The notes beneath the pieces were generated by a model, which made no database searches, was not told where the DNA came from, and saw nothing but the letters and a program-made list of their open reading frames with translations. This document shows, in pieces, positions 1 to 8,425 of a DNA stretch of 19,725 bases. Position 1 is the stretch's first letter. Every line of letters starts with the position of its first letter. The stretch is from FEB-35 sp050263095 (lineage in GTDB: Bacteria; Desulfobacterota; Deferrimicrobia; Deferrimicrobiales; Deferrimicrobiaceae). The stretch is taken from contig JBLNEW010000030.1 in assembly GCA_050263095.1 (NCBI GenBank), positions 1 to 19,725 on the forward strand, read 5' to 3'. The translations under genes and the position numbers were made by a program.

Positions 1-573
1 CTGGAGCGTGACGGCGTCCCGCGCCGTGAGCTCGGTCCGCGAGAATCCCGTCACGATGGGAAAGTTCTTCGGGTCGTAGGCGGTGAGCCGCTTGAAGATC
101 GTCCCCTCCTCGTCGACGTAATACAGCGTATCTAGGTTTATCATCGCCGCGGGCTTGCGCTCCTCGATGCGGACCACGAGCCGGTCCGGGAACGCCTTCC
201 TCACCGACACGCTGCGCACCCAGGGGTGGGACAGCAGGCGCTTGCCGATGTCGCCGGAAGAGAGCGACCAGATGTTCCCCTTCGGCACGCCGGAAAGGAT
301 CCCCGATATCTCGTCCCGGGTAACGTAGGCGCAGCGGTTCATGTCGATGTCCCGCACCGAGAAGAGCCTGGAGTGACCCAGCCAGGAGTAGACGGCCGCC
401 CCCGCCGCCGTGACGAGAACGACCGCCAGGATCGCCGCCGCCACGGGAAGCACCTGCCGGAAATTTATCCGGGCCGCCGCCCCGCCCTTTTCCTTCCCCT
501 TCTTGCGGGCGGCGTGCGCCTTTTTCCTCGGCTTCCCGAGCGACTTCTTGTGATAGGCCTTGTACTCGATCAT
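1..573 (-). CDS. ftsQ: Cell division protein FtsQ (DivIB family), N-terminal part; cut by the window edge
   Basis: Only the first 191 codons lie in the window and the frame is still open at position 1. FtsQ is a single-pass inner-membrane protein that links FtsL and FtsB to the rest of the divisome. The protein starts with a very basic cytoplasmic tail (about residues 8-38, rich in Lys and Arg). One hydrophobic segment follows at about residues 41-64, then a periplasmic POTRA domain (about 71-139, with the typical run LLSHPWVRSVSVRKAFPDRL). The FtsQ/DivIB beta domain begins after that with the family pattern of YYVDEEGTIF and FPIVTGF. The ATG at 573 directly abuts the ddl stop codon (TAG at 576-574), so the two are very probably translationally coupled. 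The Shine-Dalgarno match (GGGAA) is weak. The family's usual length is about 250-290 residues, so the last third is missing here. Position after ddl in the dcw order supports the call. Confidence 0.93.
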   Translation of the reverse strand, partial: MIEYKAYHKKSLGKPRKKAHAARKKGKEKGGAAARINFRQVLPVAAAILAVVLVTAAGAAVYSWLGHSRLFSVRDIDMNRCAYVTRDEISGILSGVPKGNIWSLSSGDIGKRLLSHPWVRSVSVRKAFPDRLVVRIEERKPAAMINLDTLYYVDEEGTIFKRLTAYDPKNFPIVTGFSRTELTARDAVTLQ

Positions 574-1509
574 CTATTTCCCGAGCCCCGCGTCGTCAAG
601 TATCTCCTCCACCAGCTCGTCGAACGTCATGCCGTCGAACTTGGCCGCTTTCGGCAGCAGGCTCGTTTCCGTCATCCCGGGGATGGTGTTCGCCTCCAGG
701 AAGAACAGGTTGCCCGCGGGGTCCACCCGGTAATCGAGGCGGGCCGCCCCTCGCAAGGAGAGCGCCGCTGCGGCCCTGCGGGTGAACTCCGCCGCGCGCA
801 CGAGTATGTCGCGGTCCATCGGCACGGGAATGACGTACTCGGTCTGGCCCGCCGTGTACTTGGACTTGTAGTCGTAGAATCCCGAGCCCGATTTGGGGAC
901 GATCTCGATCGCCGGCAGTACTTTCCCGTTCAGGATGCCCACCGTGATCTCCCGCCCCGGAATGTACGCCTCCACGAGGATGCGGCTGTCGTATTTCGCC
1001 GCCTCCGCCATGGCGGGGCCCCACTCGTCAGGTCCGCGTACGATGCCGACCCCGACGGTCGATCCCTCGCGATCGGGCTTCACGACGAGCGGAAAGCCGA
1101 TGCCCGAAGGGGGAGGCCCGTTCAGCATTTCTCCCTCGTAGAGGGCGTCGTTCGCCACGGGAACCCCCGCGTAGGCCGCCACCCGCTTCGTCAGCACCTT
1201 GCTCATCGAAAGGGCGGAGGCGGCCACGCCCGACCCCGTGTAGGGGATTCTCGCCAGCTCCAGCGCGCCCTGTATGCAGCCGTCCTCGCCGAACCGGCCG
1301 TGCAGCGCGATGAAAGCCACGTCCGCGCCGGCGCCCCGGATTCCGGCGAGCCAGTCGCCGCGGATGTCTATCTCGCGGACCTTGTACCCCAGGCGGCGCA
1401 GCGCCTGGACAGCCGCCGCGCCGGTGCGCAGCGACACCTCCCGTTCCGACGACTCGCCTCCCAGGAACACGCCGACGGACTTGCCCCTGTACCTTCCCTT
1501 CTCATGCAT
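574..1509 (-). CDS. ddl: D-alanine--D-alanine ligase
   Basis: A 311-residue ATP-grasp enzyme that joins two D-alanines in the cytoplasm for use by MurF. Visible motifs are GGESSEREVS (17-26), HGRFGEDG (70-77), the ATP loop KPDREGSTVG (144-153), the omega-loop FYDYKSKY (211-218) and the metal/phosphate motif EANTIPGMTETSLLPK (272-287). By alignment with E. coli DdlB, the Glu/Ser/Tyr triad (E15, S150, Y216) corresponds to E22, S150 and Y218 here. Tyr rather than Phe at the last position points to D-Ala-D-Ala and not D-Ala-D-lactate synthesis, so vancomycin-type depsipeptide precursors are not expected (inference). The ATG at 1509 overlaps the end of murB by 8 nt, and the stop codon abuts ftsQ. 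Length is typical for DdlB. A bacterial ddl between murB and ftsQ is the usual dcw position. Confidence 0.97.
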   Translation of the reverse strand: MHEKGRYRGKSVGVFLGGESSEREVSLRTGAAAVQALRRLGYKVREIDIRGDWLAGIRGAGADVAFIALHGRFGEDGCIQGALELARIPYTGSGVAASALSMSKVLTKRVAAYAGVPVANDALYEGEMLNGPPPSGIGFPLVVKPDREGSTVGVGIVRGPDEWGPAMAEAAKYDSRILVEAYIPGREITVGILNGKVLPAIEIVPKSGSGFYDYKSKYTAGQTEYVIPVPMDRDILVRAAEFTRRAAAALSLRGAARLDYRVDPAGNLFFLEANTIPGMTETSLLPKAAKFDGMTFDELVEEILDDAGLGK

Positions 1510-2395
1510 CGAAGGCGCCCCACAGCTTGACTTCGAGGGCCAGGTCTATCCCCGCCATCACCCGGACCCGCTCCCGGCCGCGCTCGATGAGCCGGATCGC
1601 GTCGGCGGAGGTGGCCCGCCCGGCGTTTATCAGGAAATTGGCGTGCTTCTCGGAGAAGAGGGCGTCTCCTTCCCGCGCGCCCTTCATCCCCGCCTGCTCG
1701 AGCAGCATGCCCGCCTTCTGGTTCGGCGGGTTGCGGAAGGTGGAGCCGAATGTGCGCTCGCCCCAGGGCTGCGTCGAGCGGCGCCTCTCGTTGAACGTTT
1801 TCATCCTGGAGAACACCTCGTCCGGCACGCCGGGGGACAACCTGAAGCCGGCCCGGGAGATCACCCCGCGCACCGGTAGCTCCGCTTCGCGGTAGGCGAA
1901 CCCGACGTCGCGGGCGTCGAGCCGGTGCAGCCTGCCTTCGGCGTCCACGATTTCCACCCATTCGGCTATCTCCCCGATGAACCTGCCGTACGCCCCGGCG
2001 TTCATGGACATCGCGCCCCCCACGGTGCCGGGGATCCCGGCCAGCTCCTCGGCGCCGGAGAGGCCGGACAGTGCGCAGAGCACAGCGAAGCGGGGCAGCA
2101 TCGTCCCGCCTTCCGCGACGACCGATCCTCCCGCCGAAAAGAGCATCTTTCCCATGTTCTTCTTGAGGCAAAGCACGGTCCCCCGCACCCCTCCGTCGTA
2201 GACGAGGAGGTTGCTGCCGGCGCCGAGGAAGCGCACCTCGCGCTCTTGCTGCCATTCCGTCCTGAGGATCTCCTGGATCTCCTGGAGAGAGCGTGGAAAT
2301 ACCATCCGGTCGGCCGCGCCGCCGATGCCGACCGTCGTGAAATCGCGGAGCTTGGCCCCGTATACCTCTTCCACCTTTCCGGCCGCTCCCGCCAT
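1502..2395 (-). CDS. murB: UDP-N-acetylenolpyruvoylglucosamine reductase
   Basis: An FAD enzyme that reduces UDP-GlcNAc-enolpyruvate to UDP-MurNAc with NADPH. The product is 297 residues, close to the short (type II) MurB form. The FAD domain shows TTVGIGGAADRMVFP (20-34), FLGAGSNLLVYDGGVRG (57-72) and IPGTVGGAMSMNAGAYG (121-137). FAYRE (166-170) is the substrate-binding region. GSTFRNP (217-223) carries the proton-donor serine at about 218, and LALEVKLWG carries the C-terminal catalytic glutamate at about 288. I chose the ATG at 2395 because the purine-rich stretch GAAGGGAAGGCGG lies directly before it and the length fits. An in-frame ATG at 2455 would add 20 residues that overlap murC and have no family counterpart. 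The gene begins 22 nt after the murC stop and ends 8 nt inside ddl. Confidence 0.95.
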   Translation of the reverse strand: MAGAAGKVEEVYGAKLRDFTTVGIGGAADRMVFPRSLQEIQEILRTEWQQEREVRFLGAGSNLLVYDGGVRGTVLCLKKNMGKMLFSAGGSVVAEGGTMLPRFAVLCALSGLSGAEELAGIPGTVGGAMSMNAGAYGRFIGEIAEWVEIVDAEGRLHRLDARDVGFAYREAELPVRGVISRAGFRLSPGVPDEVFSRMKTFNERRRSTQPWGERTFGSTFRNPPNQKAGMLLEQAGMKGAREGDALFSEKHANFLINAGRATSADAIRLIERGRERVRVMAGIDLALEVKLWGAFDA

Positions 2396-2417
2396 CCGCC
2401 TTCCCTTCGCCCGGCCG

Positions 2418-3785
2418 TCAGCCGGATAAAACGCTTTCTCCCAGTTTCCAGACATCGCCTGCCCCCATGGTAAGGAATATGTCGCCCGGGCAAAGGATGG
2501 GAACCACCGTTTGAAGGGCGTCCCCGGCCTTGCCCGCATAGATCGCCGACTTGTGCCCGTGCTCGCTTATCGCCTCGCAGAGCCGCTCCCCGGATGCGCC
2601 CGGGATCGGCTCCTCCCCGGCAGGGTAGACATCGAACACGAAGAGCAGGTCCGCATCGTTGAATGCGGGGATGAAATCGCGGAAGAGCGCCTGCGTCCGC
2701 GAGTACCTGTGCGGCTGGAACCCGACGACGATCCTCCTTGACGGCCACACCTCCCGGGCCGCCGAAAGCGTCGCCCTGACCTCGGCCGGGTGATGCCCGT
2801 AGTCGTCGACGACCGTCACGCCGTTGCGCTCCCCCTTGACCTGGAACCTCCGGGCCACGCCGCCGTAATCGGCGAGCCCCGCGCGTATGCGCTCGAACGG
2901 AATGCCGAGCTCCACCGCCACGGCGACCGCCGCCAGCGCGTTGCTCACGTTGTGCCGGCCGGGGGCCCCGATCGTCGCCTCGCCCAGGATTTCCCCGCGC
3001 CGGACCACGCGGAACATGTTGTTCATTCCTTCGGAAACGACGGCGTCCGCGCGGTAGTCCGCGTGGGCGGAAAATCCGTATGTCACGAAAGTCTTGGTTA
3101 CCGACGGTATCAGCTCCTGCACGTTCGGATGGTCGACGCAAAGCACGGCGAATCCGTAGAAAGGGATCTTGTTTATGAAGTGGAGGAAGGTCTCCTTGAT
3201 CTGGCCGATCCCGGAGTAGAAGTCGAGGTGCTCGGGATCGATGTTGGTCACGACCGCGACGGTGGGCGACAGCCTGAGGAACGATCCGTCGCTTTCGTCC
3301 GCCTCGGCGACCAGGAACTCCCCCTGTCCGAGCTTGGCGTTGGAGCCGAGGCTGTTCAGCTTCCCGCCGACCACCGCGGTGGGGTCCCAGCCCGCCGCCG
3401 CGAGAACGGTCGCCACCATCGACGTGGTGGTCGTCTTGCCGTGTGTCCCCGCTATGGCGATCCCGTACTTCATGCGCATCAGCTCCGCCAGCATCTCCGC
3501 GCGCGGGATTACGGGTATTTTGCGCCGGTGCGCCTCCGCCACCTCCGGGTTGTCCGCCTTGACGGCGGACGAGACCACTACGACGTGTCCGTCCGCCGGG
3601 ACGTTCTCCGCGGCGTGCCCGGCCTTTATCTCCGCGCCGAGCCGCGACAGGCGGTCCGTGATGTCGGACCTGCGCTGGTCCGAGCCGCTCACGCGGTACC
3701 CCAGGTTAAGGAGAAGCTCCGCGATGCCGCTCATGCCGATGCCGCCGATGCCGACGAAGTGTATGCGCAGCCCCTTCCTATACAC
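2418..3785 (-). CDS. murC: UDP-N-acetylmuramate--L-alanine ligase
   Basis: A 455-residue Mur ligase that adds L-Ala, the first peptide residue, to UDP-MurNAc in the cytoplasm. It has the UDP-binding N-terminus IHFVGIGGIGMSG (8-20), the ATP P-loop GTHGKTTTTS (113-122), EADESDGSF (161-169), NIDPEHLDFY (181-190), DDYGHHPAEV and FQPHRYSRT. The GTHGKT form with His is typical of MurC, as opposed to the GTNGK of MurD and MurE. The initiation codon is GTG at 3785, preceded by the good ribosome-binding site GGGAGG with about 6 nt spacing. No closer alternative leaves the dinucleotide-fold strand intact. It overlaps the murG stop by 8 nt (GTGTATAG). Full length, with no sign of damage. Confidence 0.97.
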   Translation of the reverse strand: MYRKGLRIHFVGIGGIGMSGIAELLLNLGYRVSGSDQRRSDITDRLSRLGAEIKAGHAAENVPADGHVVVVSSAVKADNPEVAEAHRRKIPVIPRAEMLAELMRMKYGIAIAGTHGKTTTTSMVATVLAAAGWDPTAVVGGKLNSLGSNAKLGQGEFLVAEADESDGSFLRLSPTVAVVTNIDPEHLDFYSGIGQIKETFLHFINKIPFYGFAVLCVDHPNVQELIPSVTKTFVTYGFSAHADYRADAVVSEGMNNMFRVVRRGEILGEATIGAPGRHNVSNALAAVAVAVELGIPFERIRAGLADYGGVARRFQVKGERNGVTVVDDYGHHPAEVRATLSAAREVWPSRRIVVGFQPHRYSRTQALFRDFIPAFNDADLLFVFDVYPAGEEPIPGASGERLCEAISEHGHKSAIYAGKAGDALQTVVPILCPGDIFLTMGAGDVWKLGESVLSG

Positions 3786-4887
3786 GCGAATCCTCCCGCC
3801 CTTTCCCTATTCCGCGGAGCGCCGATCGGACTATCCTCTCGGCCGCGTCCGGGCGGGAAAATCCTTCCGCGGCTCTTCCGGCGGCTTCCCGAGCGGCAGG
3901 GTCCGCCGCCCAGGAGGACAGCGTCGACAGGATCTTTTCGCCGGTGGCCTCCTCCTGGCGGATCCATACGCCGGCCCCGCCCGCGCAGAATTCCATGGCG
4001 TTTTTCTCCTGGTGCCGGTCGGCTGCGAATGGGTACGGCACAAGGACGCACGGCTTGCCGAACAGAGCGGCTTCCGCTATGGAGAGCGCCCCCGCGCGCA
4101 TGAGGACCGCGTCGCACCGGGAGAATATCTCCCCGATCCTGTCGGTGAACGGGAACGGCTCCACCGGCAGGCCCTCCTCCCGTATCGCGGTCTGCGCCGG
4201 CGCGAACTCCCCGGCGCCGGTCTGCAGCACGAACGCCATGGGGAGCCCTTCCTTCTTCACGCGCCTTCCCATCTCGAGCACCAGGCCGTTGATCGCCCTC
4301 GCCCCCTGCGACCCGCCGAGGGCGAAAACGGTGAAGGGGGTCCCGGGCCTTGCGGCAGTCGCCTTCCCGCTCGCGGCTGCGACTTCACGCCGGACCGGGT
4401 TCCCCGCGACTTCCGTGCGGCCGGCCGGGAAATATGCGGCCGCCCCCCCGAACCCCGCGTACACTTTTCTCGCGATCCTGCCCAGGATGCGGTTTGCCCG
4501 GCCGGGCACCGCGTTCTGCTCCTGCAGGAAGAGGGGTATGCCCGTCATGACAGCCGCCAGGGAAACCGGGACCGAGGCATACCCGCCGACGCCGAAGACC
4601 ATGTCCGGCCTTCGGCGTCTGAGGACGGCGAACGCGACTGCGACCCCTTTCATCATGCGCCCCATGCCAAGCAGCCCTCCCGCCCCCTTGCCGCTGACCG
4701 GGCCGGACGGGACGAAATCGATCGCGTACCCGCGCGCCGGAACGGCTCTCGCCTCGAGACCGCCTTCCGTCCCGACGAAGGAAACGCGGCCGCCGGGCAC
4801 GAGCGCGAGGAACGCCTCAGCAAGCGCTATCCCCGGAAAAACGTGTCCTCCGGTTCCCCCGCCCGCGATGATCAGAGTCAGCGACAA
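3778..4887 (-). CDS. murG: UDP-GlcNAc--lipid I N-acetylglucosaminyltransferase
   Basis: A 369-residue GT28 glycosyltransferase at the inner face of the membrane. It adds GlcNAc to lipid I to give lipid II. The N-terminal glycine loop GGGTGGH (9-15), GVGGYASVPVSLAA (99-112), QEQNAVPGRANR (122-133), the second loop GGSQGARAIN (191-200), RAGALSIAEAALFGKP (264-279) and the nucleotide-sugar motif HQEKNA (292-297) are all present. The GGGTGGH loop must lie near the N-terminus, and the only start that allows this is TTG at 4887, preceded by GGGGCGGAAG about 5 nt upstream. That start lies 71 nt inside the end of ftsW, an unusually long overlap for this cluster. A non-ATG start could hold MurG expression down (inference). 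The last codons overlap murC by 8 nt. Confidence 0.95.
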   Translation of the reverse strand: MSLTLIIAGGGTGGHVFPGIALAEAFLALVPGGRVSFVGTEGGLEARAVPARGYAIDFVPSGPVSGKGAGGLLGMGRMMKGVAVAFAVLRRRRPDMVFGVGGYASVPVSLAAVMTGIPLFLQEQNAVPGRANRILGRIARKVYAGFGGAAAYFPAGRTEVAGNPVRREVAAASGKATAARPGTPFTVFALGGSQGARAINGLVLEMGRRVKKEGLPMAFVLQTGAGEFAPAQTAIREEGLPVEPFPFTDRIGEIFSRCDAVLMRAGALSIAEAALFGKPCVLVPYPFAADRHQEKNAMEFCAGGAGVWIRQEEATGEKILSTLSSWAADPAAREAAGRAAEGFSRPDAAERIVRSALRGIGKGREDSRV

Positions 4888-5998
4888 ATGCTTCCGCCCC
4901 TTTCATCGAAATGTTGATAAGCACTCCCATAGCCGCCAGGTGGAGTATCAGGGAGCTTCCGCCGTAGCTCAGGAACGGAAGCACCATCCCCTTCGGCGGG
5001 AGCATCTTGAGCCCCACCATCATGTTCATGAGCGCCTGTATGCCGATCACCGACGACAGGCCGATCGCCAGGTACCTCCCGAACAGGTCCCGGGCGCGCC
5101 GCGCGATCCGGAAACCCACCCACACCATAGTGAGGAAGCAGGCCCCGACCGCCACGACGCCGGCGAACCCGAGCTCCTCCCCGATGACGGAAAAGATGTA
5201 GTCGGTGTGCATCTCGGGCAGGTAGAACAGCTTCTGCCTCCCCGAGCCGATGCCCGTTCCAAGGAGCCCGCCGTTGGAAAACGCTATGAGCGACTGCACC
5301 ACCTGGTAGCCGGCGGCCTGGGCCTGGGAGAAGGGGTCGATGAACGCATGCAGCCGGGCCATCCGGTACGGCTTCGAGGCTATAAGGAAGGCGACCCCCG
5401 CCGCACCCGCGCCGAGAAATCCCGCCATCAGCTTCCATGGGAATCCCGCGATGAACAGGAGCGCCATGAAGGAGGCCACTATGACAACGGCCATCCCGAA
5501 GTCCGGCTCCTTGAGGATCACGGCGACGAAGACCCCCATCACCGCGAGCACGGGAAGGAAGACCTTGAGGCCGTCCTTCGGATTCTCGCCCTTCCTGTCG
5601 ATGGCGTACGCCGCGAAGGCCAGCAGCACGAACTTGGCCAGCTCGGAAGGCTGGAAAGTGAAAACGCGGAGGTTGATCCAGCGGGACGCGCCGTTCGCCG
5701 TGTGCCGGATGCCGGGAACGAAGACCAGCAGGAGAAGGACGAAGGTCGCGGCAAGGATGAGCCACATGCGCCGGCGGTAGAAATCGTAGTCGATCCTCGT
5801 CAGCAGGACCGCCAGGGATGCGCCCATTACGAGGAACAGCACCTGCCGCTTGAAAAAGTACGCCGTGTCGTTCCCGAAGCGCGCGGAGGCCCCGGCGGTA
5901 ACCGAGGTCGCGCTGAACACCATCACGGTGCCCAGGACCGTGAGGACCAGCGTGCAGAAGAACAGGATCAGGTTCTCGTGCCGCTTGCCGATGTTCAT
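4817..5998 (-). CDS. ftsW: Septal peptidoglycan glycosyltransferase FtsW (SEDS family)
   Basis: A 393-residue polytopic membrane protein with about ten hydrophobic segments. It polymerises lipid II at the septum together with FtsI. SEDS signatures are GASRWINLRVFTFQPSELAK (103-122), LKEPDFGMA (162-170), LLGTGIGSGRQKLFYLPE (245-262), HTDYIFSVIGEELGF (264-278) and LPFLSYGGSSL (340-350). Asp266 in HTDYIF matches the catalytic aspartate of E. coli FtsW (D297). The ATG at 5998 overlaps the murD stop as ATGA. After the last membrane segment (about residue 365) there is a charged cytoplasmic tail of roughly 28 residues, rich in Arg. Most of this tail is encoded in the 71-nt overlap with murG, so it evolves under a double coding constraint. 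RodA is an alternative SEDS assignment, but the dcw location between murD and murG indicates FtsW. Confidence 0.96.
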   Translation of the reverse strand: MNIGKRHENLILFFCTLVLTVLGTVMVFSATSVTAGASARFGNDTAYFFKRQVLFLVMGASLAVLLTRIDYDFYRRRMWLILAATFVLLLLVFVPGIRHTANGASRWINLRVFTFQPSELAKFVLLAFAAYAIDRKGENPKDGLKVFLPVLAVMGVFVAVILKEPDFGMAVVIVASFMALLFIAGFPWKLMAGFLGAGAAGVAFLIASKPYRMARLHAFIDPFSQAQAAGYQVVQSLIAFSNGGLLGTGIGSGRQKLFYLPEMHTDYIFSVIGEELGFAGVVAVGACFLTMVWVGFRIARRARDLFGRYLAIGLSSVIGIQALMNMMVGLKMLPPKGMVLPFLSYGGSSLILHLAAMGVLINISMKGAEAFVADSDHRGRGNRRTRFSGDSAC

Positions 5999-7341
5999 CC
6001 GTGAAGCTCCTTTACCGCCCTGCGGAACGCCTCGCCCCGCTCCTCGAAGTTGCCGAACTGGTCGAAGCTGGAACAGGCCGGGGACAGGATAACGACGTCT
6101 CCCTGCCGGGCAAGGCCCGCGGCCTTCCGGACGGCCTCTTCCAGGGTCTCGACCGCGGCGATCGGCACCGAGCCCGAGAGCTCCCTCTCCATCCGCCCGC
6201 GCGCCTCGCCGTAGAGGATCGCCGCGCGGCCTTTGCGCCGCAACGGCTCGCGCAGCGGGCGGAAGTCGATCCCCTTGTCCTTGCCCCCGGCGATCAGCAC
6301 GACGGGTTCCTGGAACCCTTCGAGGCACTTGAGCACCGCGCCGACGTTGGTTCCCTTCGAATCGTTGAACCACGAGACGCCACCGACCTCCCGCACGAAT
6401 TCCACGCGGTGCGGCAGCCCGGGAAAGGCGGCCAGCGCCTCGCGAACCGATTCCTGCGGAACCCCGATCCGCCGCGCCGCCGCGATCGCGGCCATGGCGT
6501 TCTCCACGTTCTGCATCCCGCGTATGCGCAGCAGCGACCTCGAATAACGCTCTTCCCGGACGCCGCTTCGGTAGACCATGTCCTGCCCGTCCAGGCAAAC
6601 CCCCTCAGACAGAGGCTGGAACAGCGAATACCGGATCTTCTCCGCACGTATCCTTCCTGCGCGGGAGATTATTTCCGGATCGTCGGCGTTTATTACGGCG
6701 GCGTCGGTCGCGCCCTGGTTCCGGAAGAGCGCCATCTTCGCATCGGCGTACGCGGCGAAATCCGCATATCGGTCGCTGTGGTCCTCCGTGATGTTAAGCA
6801 GGACCGAGACCTTCGGCCGGAAAGCGTCTATCGACTCGAGCTGGAAGCTTGAGACCTCCACCACGCCCCAGTCGAACGTCTCTCCGGCCGCGGCGGCGAT
6901 CGGCGTACCCAGGTTGCCGCCCACGAATACGCGGGAAAACGCGCGGGATGCCATGTCCCCCAGGAGCGTCGTGACGGTCGATTTGCCGTTGGTCCCCGAG
7001 ACCGCCGCAATGTTCCCGCGGAAAAGCCGGTATCCCAGCTCCAGCTCTCCCCACACCGGCACCCCCGTCCTTTCCAGCGCCTCCAGCGGGAGCCTCGAGG
7101 CGGGAACCCCCGGCGAGATGACGACGAGGTCCGCGCCCAGCGCCGCTTTTTCGGACAACCGGCCCTGCACGAACGCCGCCCGATGCGGTAGTGCGGCGCC
7201 GAGGGACTTTTCCACGGCCGCCTTCGGGCGTTCGTCAAGGAGAGTCACGAGCGCCCCCTCCCGCAACAGGAGCAGCGCCGCGGCGACTCCCGATTTTCCG
7301 GCGCCGACCACGAAGGCGTTTTTCCTCCCGAACGCTTCCAT
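5995..7341 (-). CDS. murD: UDP-N-acetylmuramoyl-L-alanine--D-glutamate ligase
   Basis: A 448-residue Mur ligase that adds D-Glu to UDP-MurNAc-L-Ala. It begins with a Rossmann-like strand FVVGAGKSGVAAALLL (10-25) followed by VTLLDERP (32-39). The ATP P-loop is SGTNGKST (115-122). NITEDHSDRY, FNDSKGTNVGA and the C-terminal LIAGGKDKG and LSPACSSFDQFGNFEERGE are typical of MurD. The substrate-binding DSKGTN motif separates it from the other Mur ligases in the window. The ATG at 7341 is separated by a single base from the mraY stop, and the stop codon overlaps the ftsW start as ATGA. Length is as expected (E. coli 438). Confidence 0.97.
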   Translation of the reverse strand: MEAFGRKNAFVVGAGKSGVAAALLLLREGALVTLLDERPKAAVEKSLGAALPHRAAFVQGRLSEKAALGADLVVISPGVPASRLPLEALERTGVPVWGELELGYRLFRGNIAAVSGTNGKSTVTTLLGDMASRAFSRVFVGGNLGTPIAAAAGETFDWGVVEVSSFQLESIDAFRPKVSVLLNITEDHSDRYADFAAYADAKMALFRNQGATDAAVINADDPEIISRAGRIRAEKIRYSLFQPLSEGVCLDGQDMVYRSGVREERYSRSLLRIRGMQNVENAMAAIAAARRIGVPQESVREALAAFPGLPHRVEFVREVGGVSWFNDSKGTNVGAVLKCLEGFQEPVVLIAGGKDKGIDFRPLREPLRRKGRAAILYGEARGRMERELSGSVPIAAVETLEEAVRKAAGLARQGDVVILSPACSSFDQFGNFEERGEAFRRAVKELHG

Positions 7342-7342
7342 C

Positions 7343-8419
7343 TCACCGTATCTTGAGCGTGCTGATGGCCAGCAGCGCCAGGATGATGGAGATGATCCAG
7401 AACCTCACGATGATCTTCGGCTCCGCCCACCCTTTCAGCTCGAAATGATGATGTACGGGCGCCATGCGGAAGATGCGCTTCCTGGTCGTCTTGTACGAGT
7501 ACACCTGCAAAATGACGGATAGCGCCTCCATGACGAAAACGCCGCCTACAAGCGCCAGGACGATCTCCTGCTTCACCATGACGGCGACGACTCCCAGCGC
7601 CGCCCCGATGGAGAGGGAGCCGGTGTCTCCCATGAACACGGACGCCGGGTAGGTGTTGTACCAGAGGAACCCGATCCCGGCGCCCGCCATGGCTCCGCAG
7701 AATATGGTCAGCTCCCCCGCGCCGGGCACGTACTGGATCTGCAGGTAGTTGGCTATCTTGACGTGGCCGGCCAGGTACGCGAACAGCATGTAGGTCCCGG
7801 CCGATATGATCGACGGCCCGATGGCTAGCCCGTCGAGGCCGTCCGTAAGGTTGACCGCGTTCGACGCTCCCACGATCACCAATATGATGAACGGGATATA
7901 GAGCATCCCCAGGCTGGGATTGAGCCTTTTGAAGAACGGAATGCTCACCTTGGTCTGGATGCCGATATCCAGGTAGATGAGCGTAGCCGCAACTCCGGCA
8001 AGCGCTATCTGGCACAGAAACTTCCTGCCGGCGGACAGCCCCTTGGAGTCCTTCTTGACCACCTTCTTGTAGTCGTCCACGAACCCTATCGCCCCGAATC
8101 CCACGGTCACGAAAACTGCGATCCAGATATACGGGTTCCCCAGGTTGGCCCACAGGAGAGTCGGGATCACGGTGGCGAGGACGATGAGCAGGCCCCCCAT
8201 CGTGGGCGTTCCCTCTTTCGCCAGGTGCCGCTCCGGGCCGTCGCGCCGGATCGTCTGCCCGATCTGGTGCGAGCCCAGTTCTCGGATGAGCCAAGGGCCG
8301 ATCACGAAGCACAGCAACAAGGCCGTGATGGCGGCGTATATGGTGCGGAAGGTTATATAGCGGAATACGTTGAAAAAGGAGTAGTCCGCGTGCAGCGGGT
8401 AGAGGAGATGATAAAGCAT
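7343..8419 (-). CDS. mraY: Phospho-N-acetylmuramoyl-pentapeptide transferase
   Basis: A 358-residue integral membrane enzyme with about ten hydrophobic segments. It transfers phospho-MurNAc-pentapeptide to undecaprenyl phosphate to make lipid I. Diagnostic elements are KEGTPTMGG (68-76), FVDDYKKVVKKDSKGL (113-128, catalytic/Mg-binding D115 and D116), NAVNLTDGLDGLA (187-199), FMGDTGSLSIG (262-272, D265) and the cytoplasmic PVHHHFE (321-327). The N-terminus MLYHLLYPL matches the usual start of the family, fixing the ATG at 8419, although the Shine-Dalgarno match is poor. That is compatible with coupling to murF, which ends 6 nt upstream. Length and motif set are complete. Confidence 0.98.
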   Translation of the reverse strand: MLYHLLYPLHADYSFFNVFRYITFRTIYAAITALLLCFVIGPWLIRELGSHQIGQTIRRDGPERHLAKEGTPTMGGLLIVLATVIPTLLWANLGNPYIWIAVFVTVGFGAIGFVDDYKKVVKKDSKGLSAGRKFLCQIALAGVAATLIYLDIGIQTKVSIPFFKRLNPSLGMLYIPFIILVIVGASNAVNLTDGLDGLAIGPSIISAGTYMLFAYLAGHVKIANYLQIQYVPGAGELTIFCGAMAGAGIGFLWYNTYPASVFMGDTGSLSIGAALGVVAVMVKQEIVLALVGGVFVMEALSVILQVYSYKTTRKRIFRMAPVHHHFELKGWAEPKIIVRFWIISIILALLAISTLKIR

Positions 8420-8425
8420 TGCCGG

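Noticed and set aside
2396..2539. Longer murB starts (2455 or 2539)
   Set aside because: They overlap murC and add residues unlike MurB. The start at 2395 has a better ribosome-binding context and fits the family length.
226..4917. Other long plus-strand frames opposite ddl, murB, murC and murG (for example 226-1530, 2790-4103, 3241-4917)
   Set aside because: Same reason: shadows of well-supported minus-strand genes, without motifs or ribosome-binding context of their own.
3944..6004. Very long plus-strand open frame (686 codons) opposite murG and ftsW
   Set aside because: It is antisense to two intact, motif-complete genes. Its translation is low-complexity Arg/Pro/Ala-rich with no recognisable domain. 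Long antisense frames are expected at this GC content.
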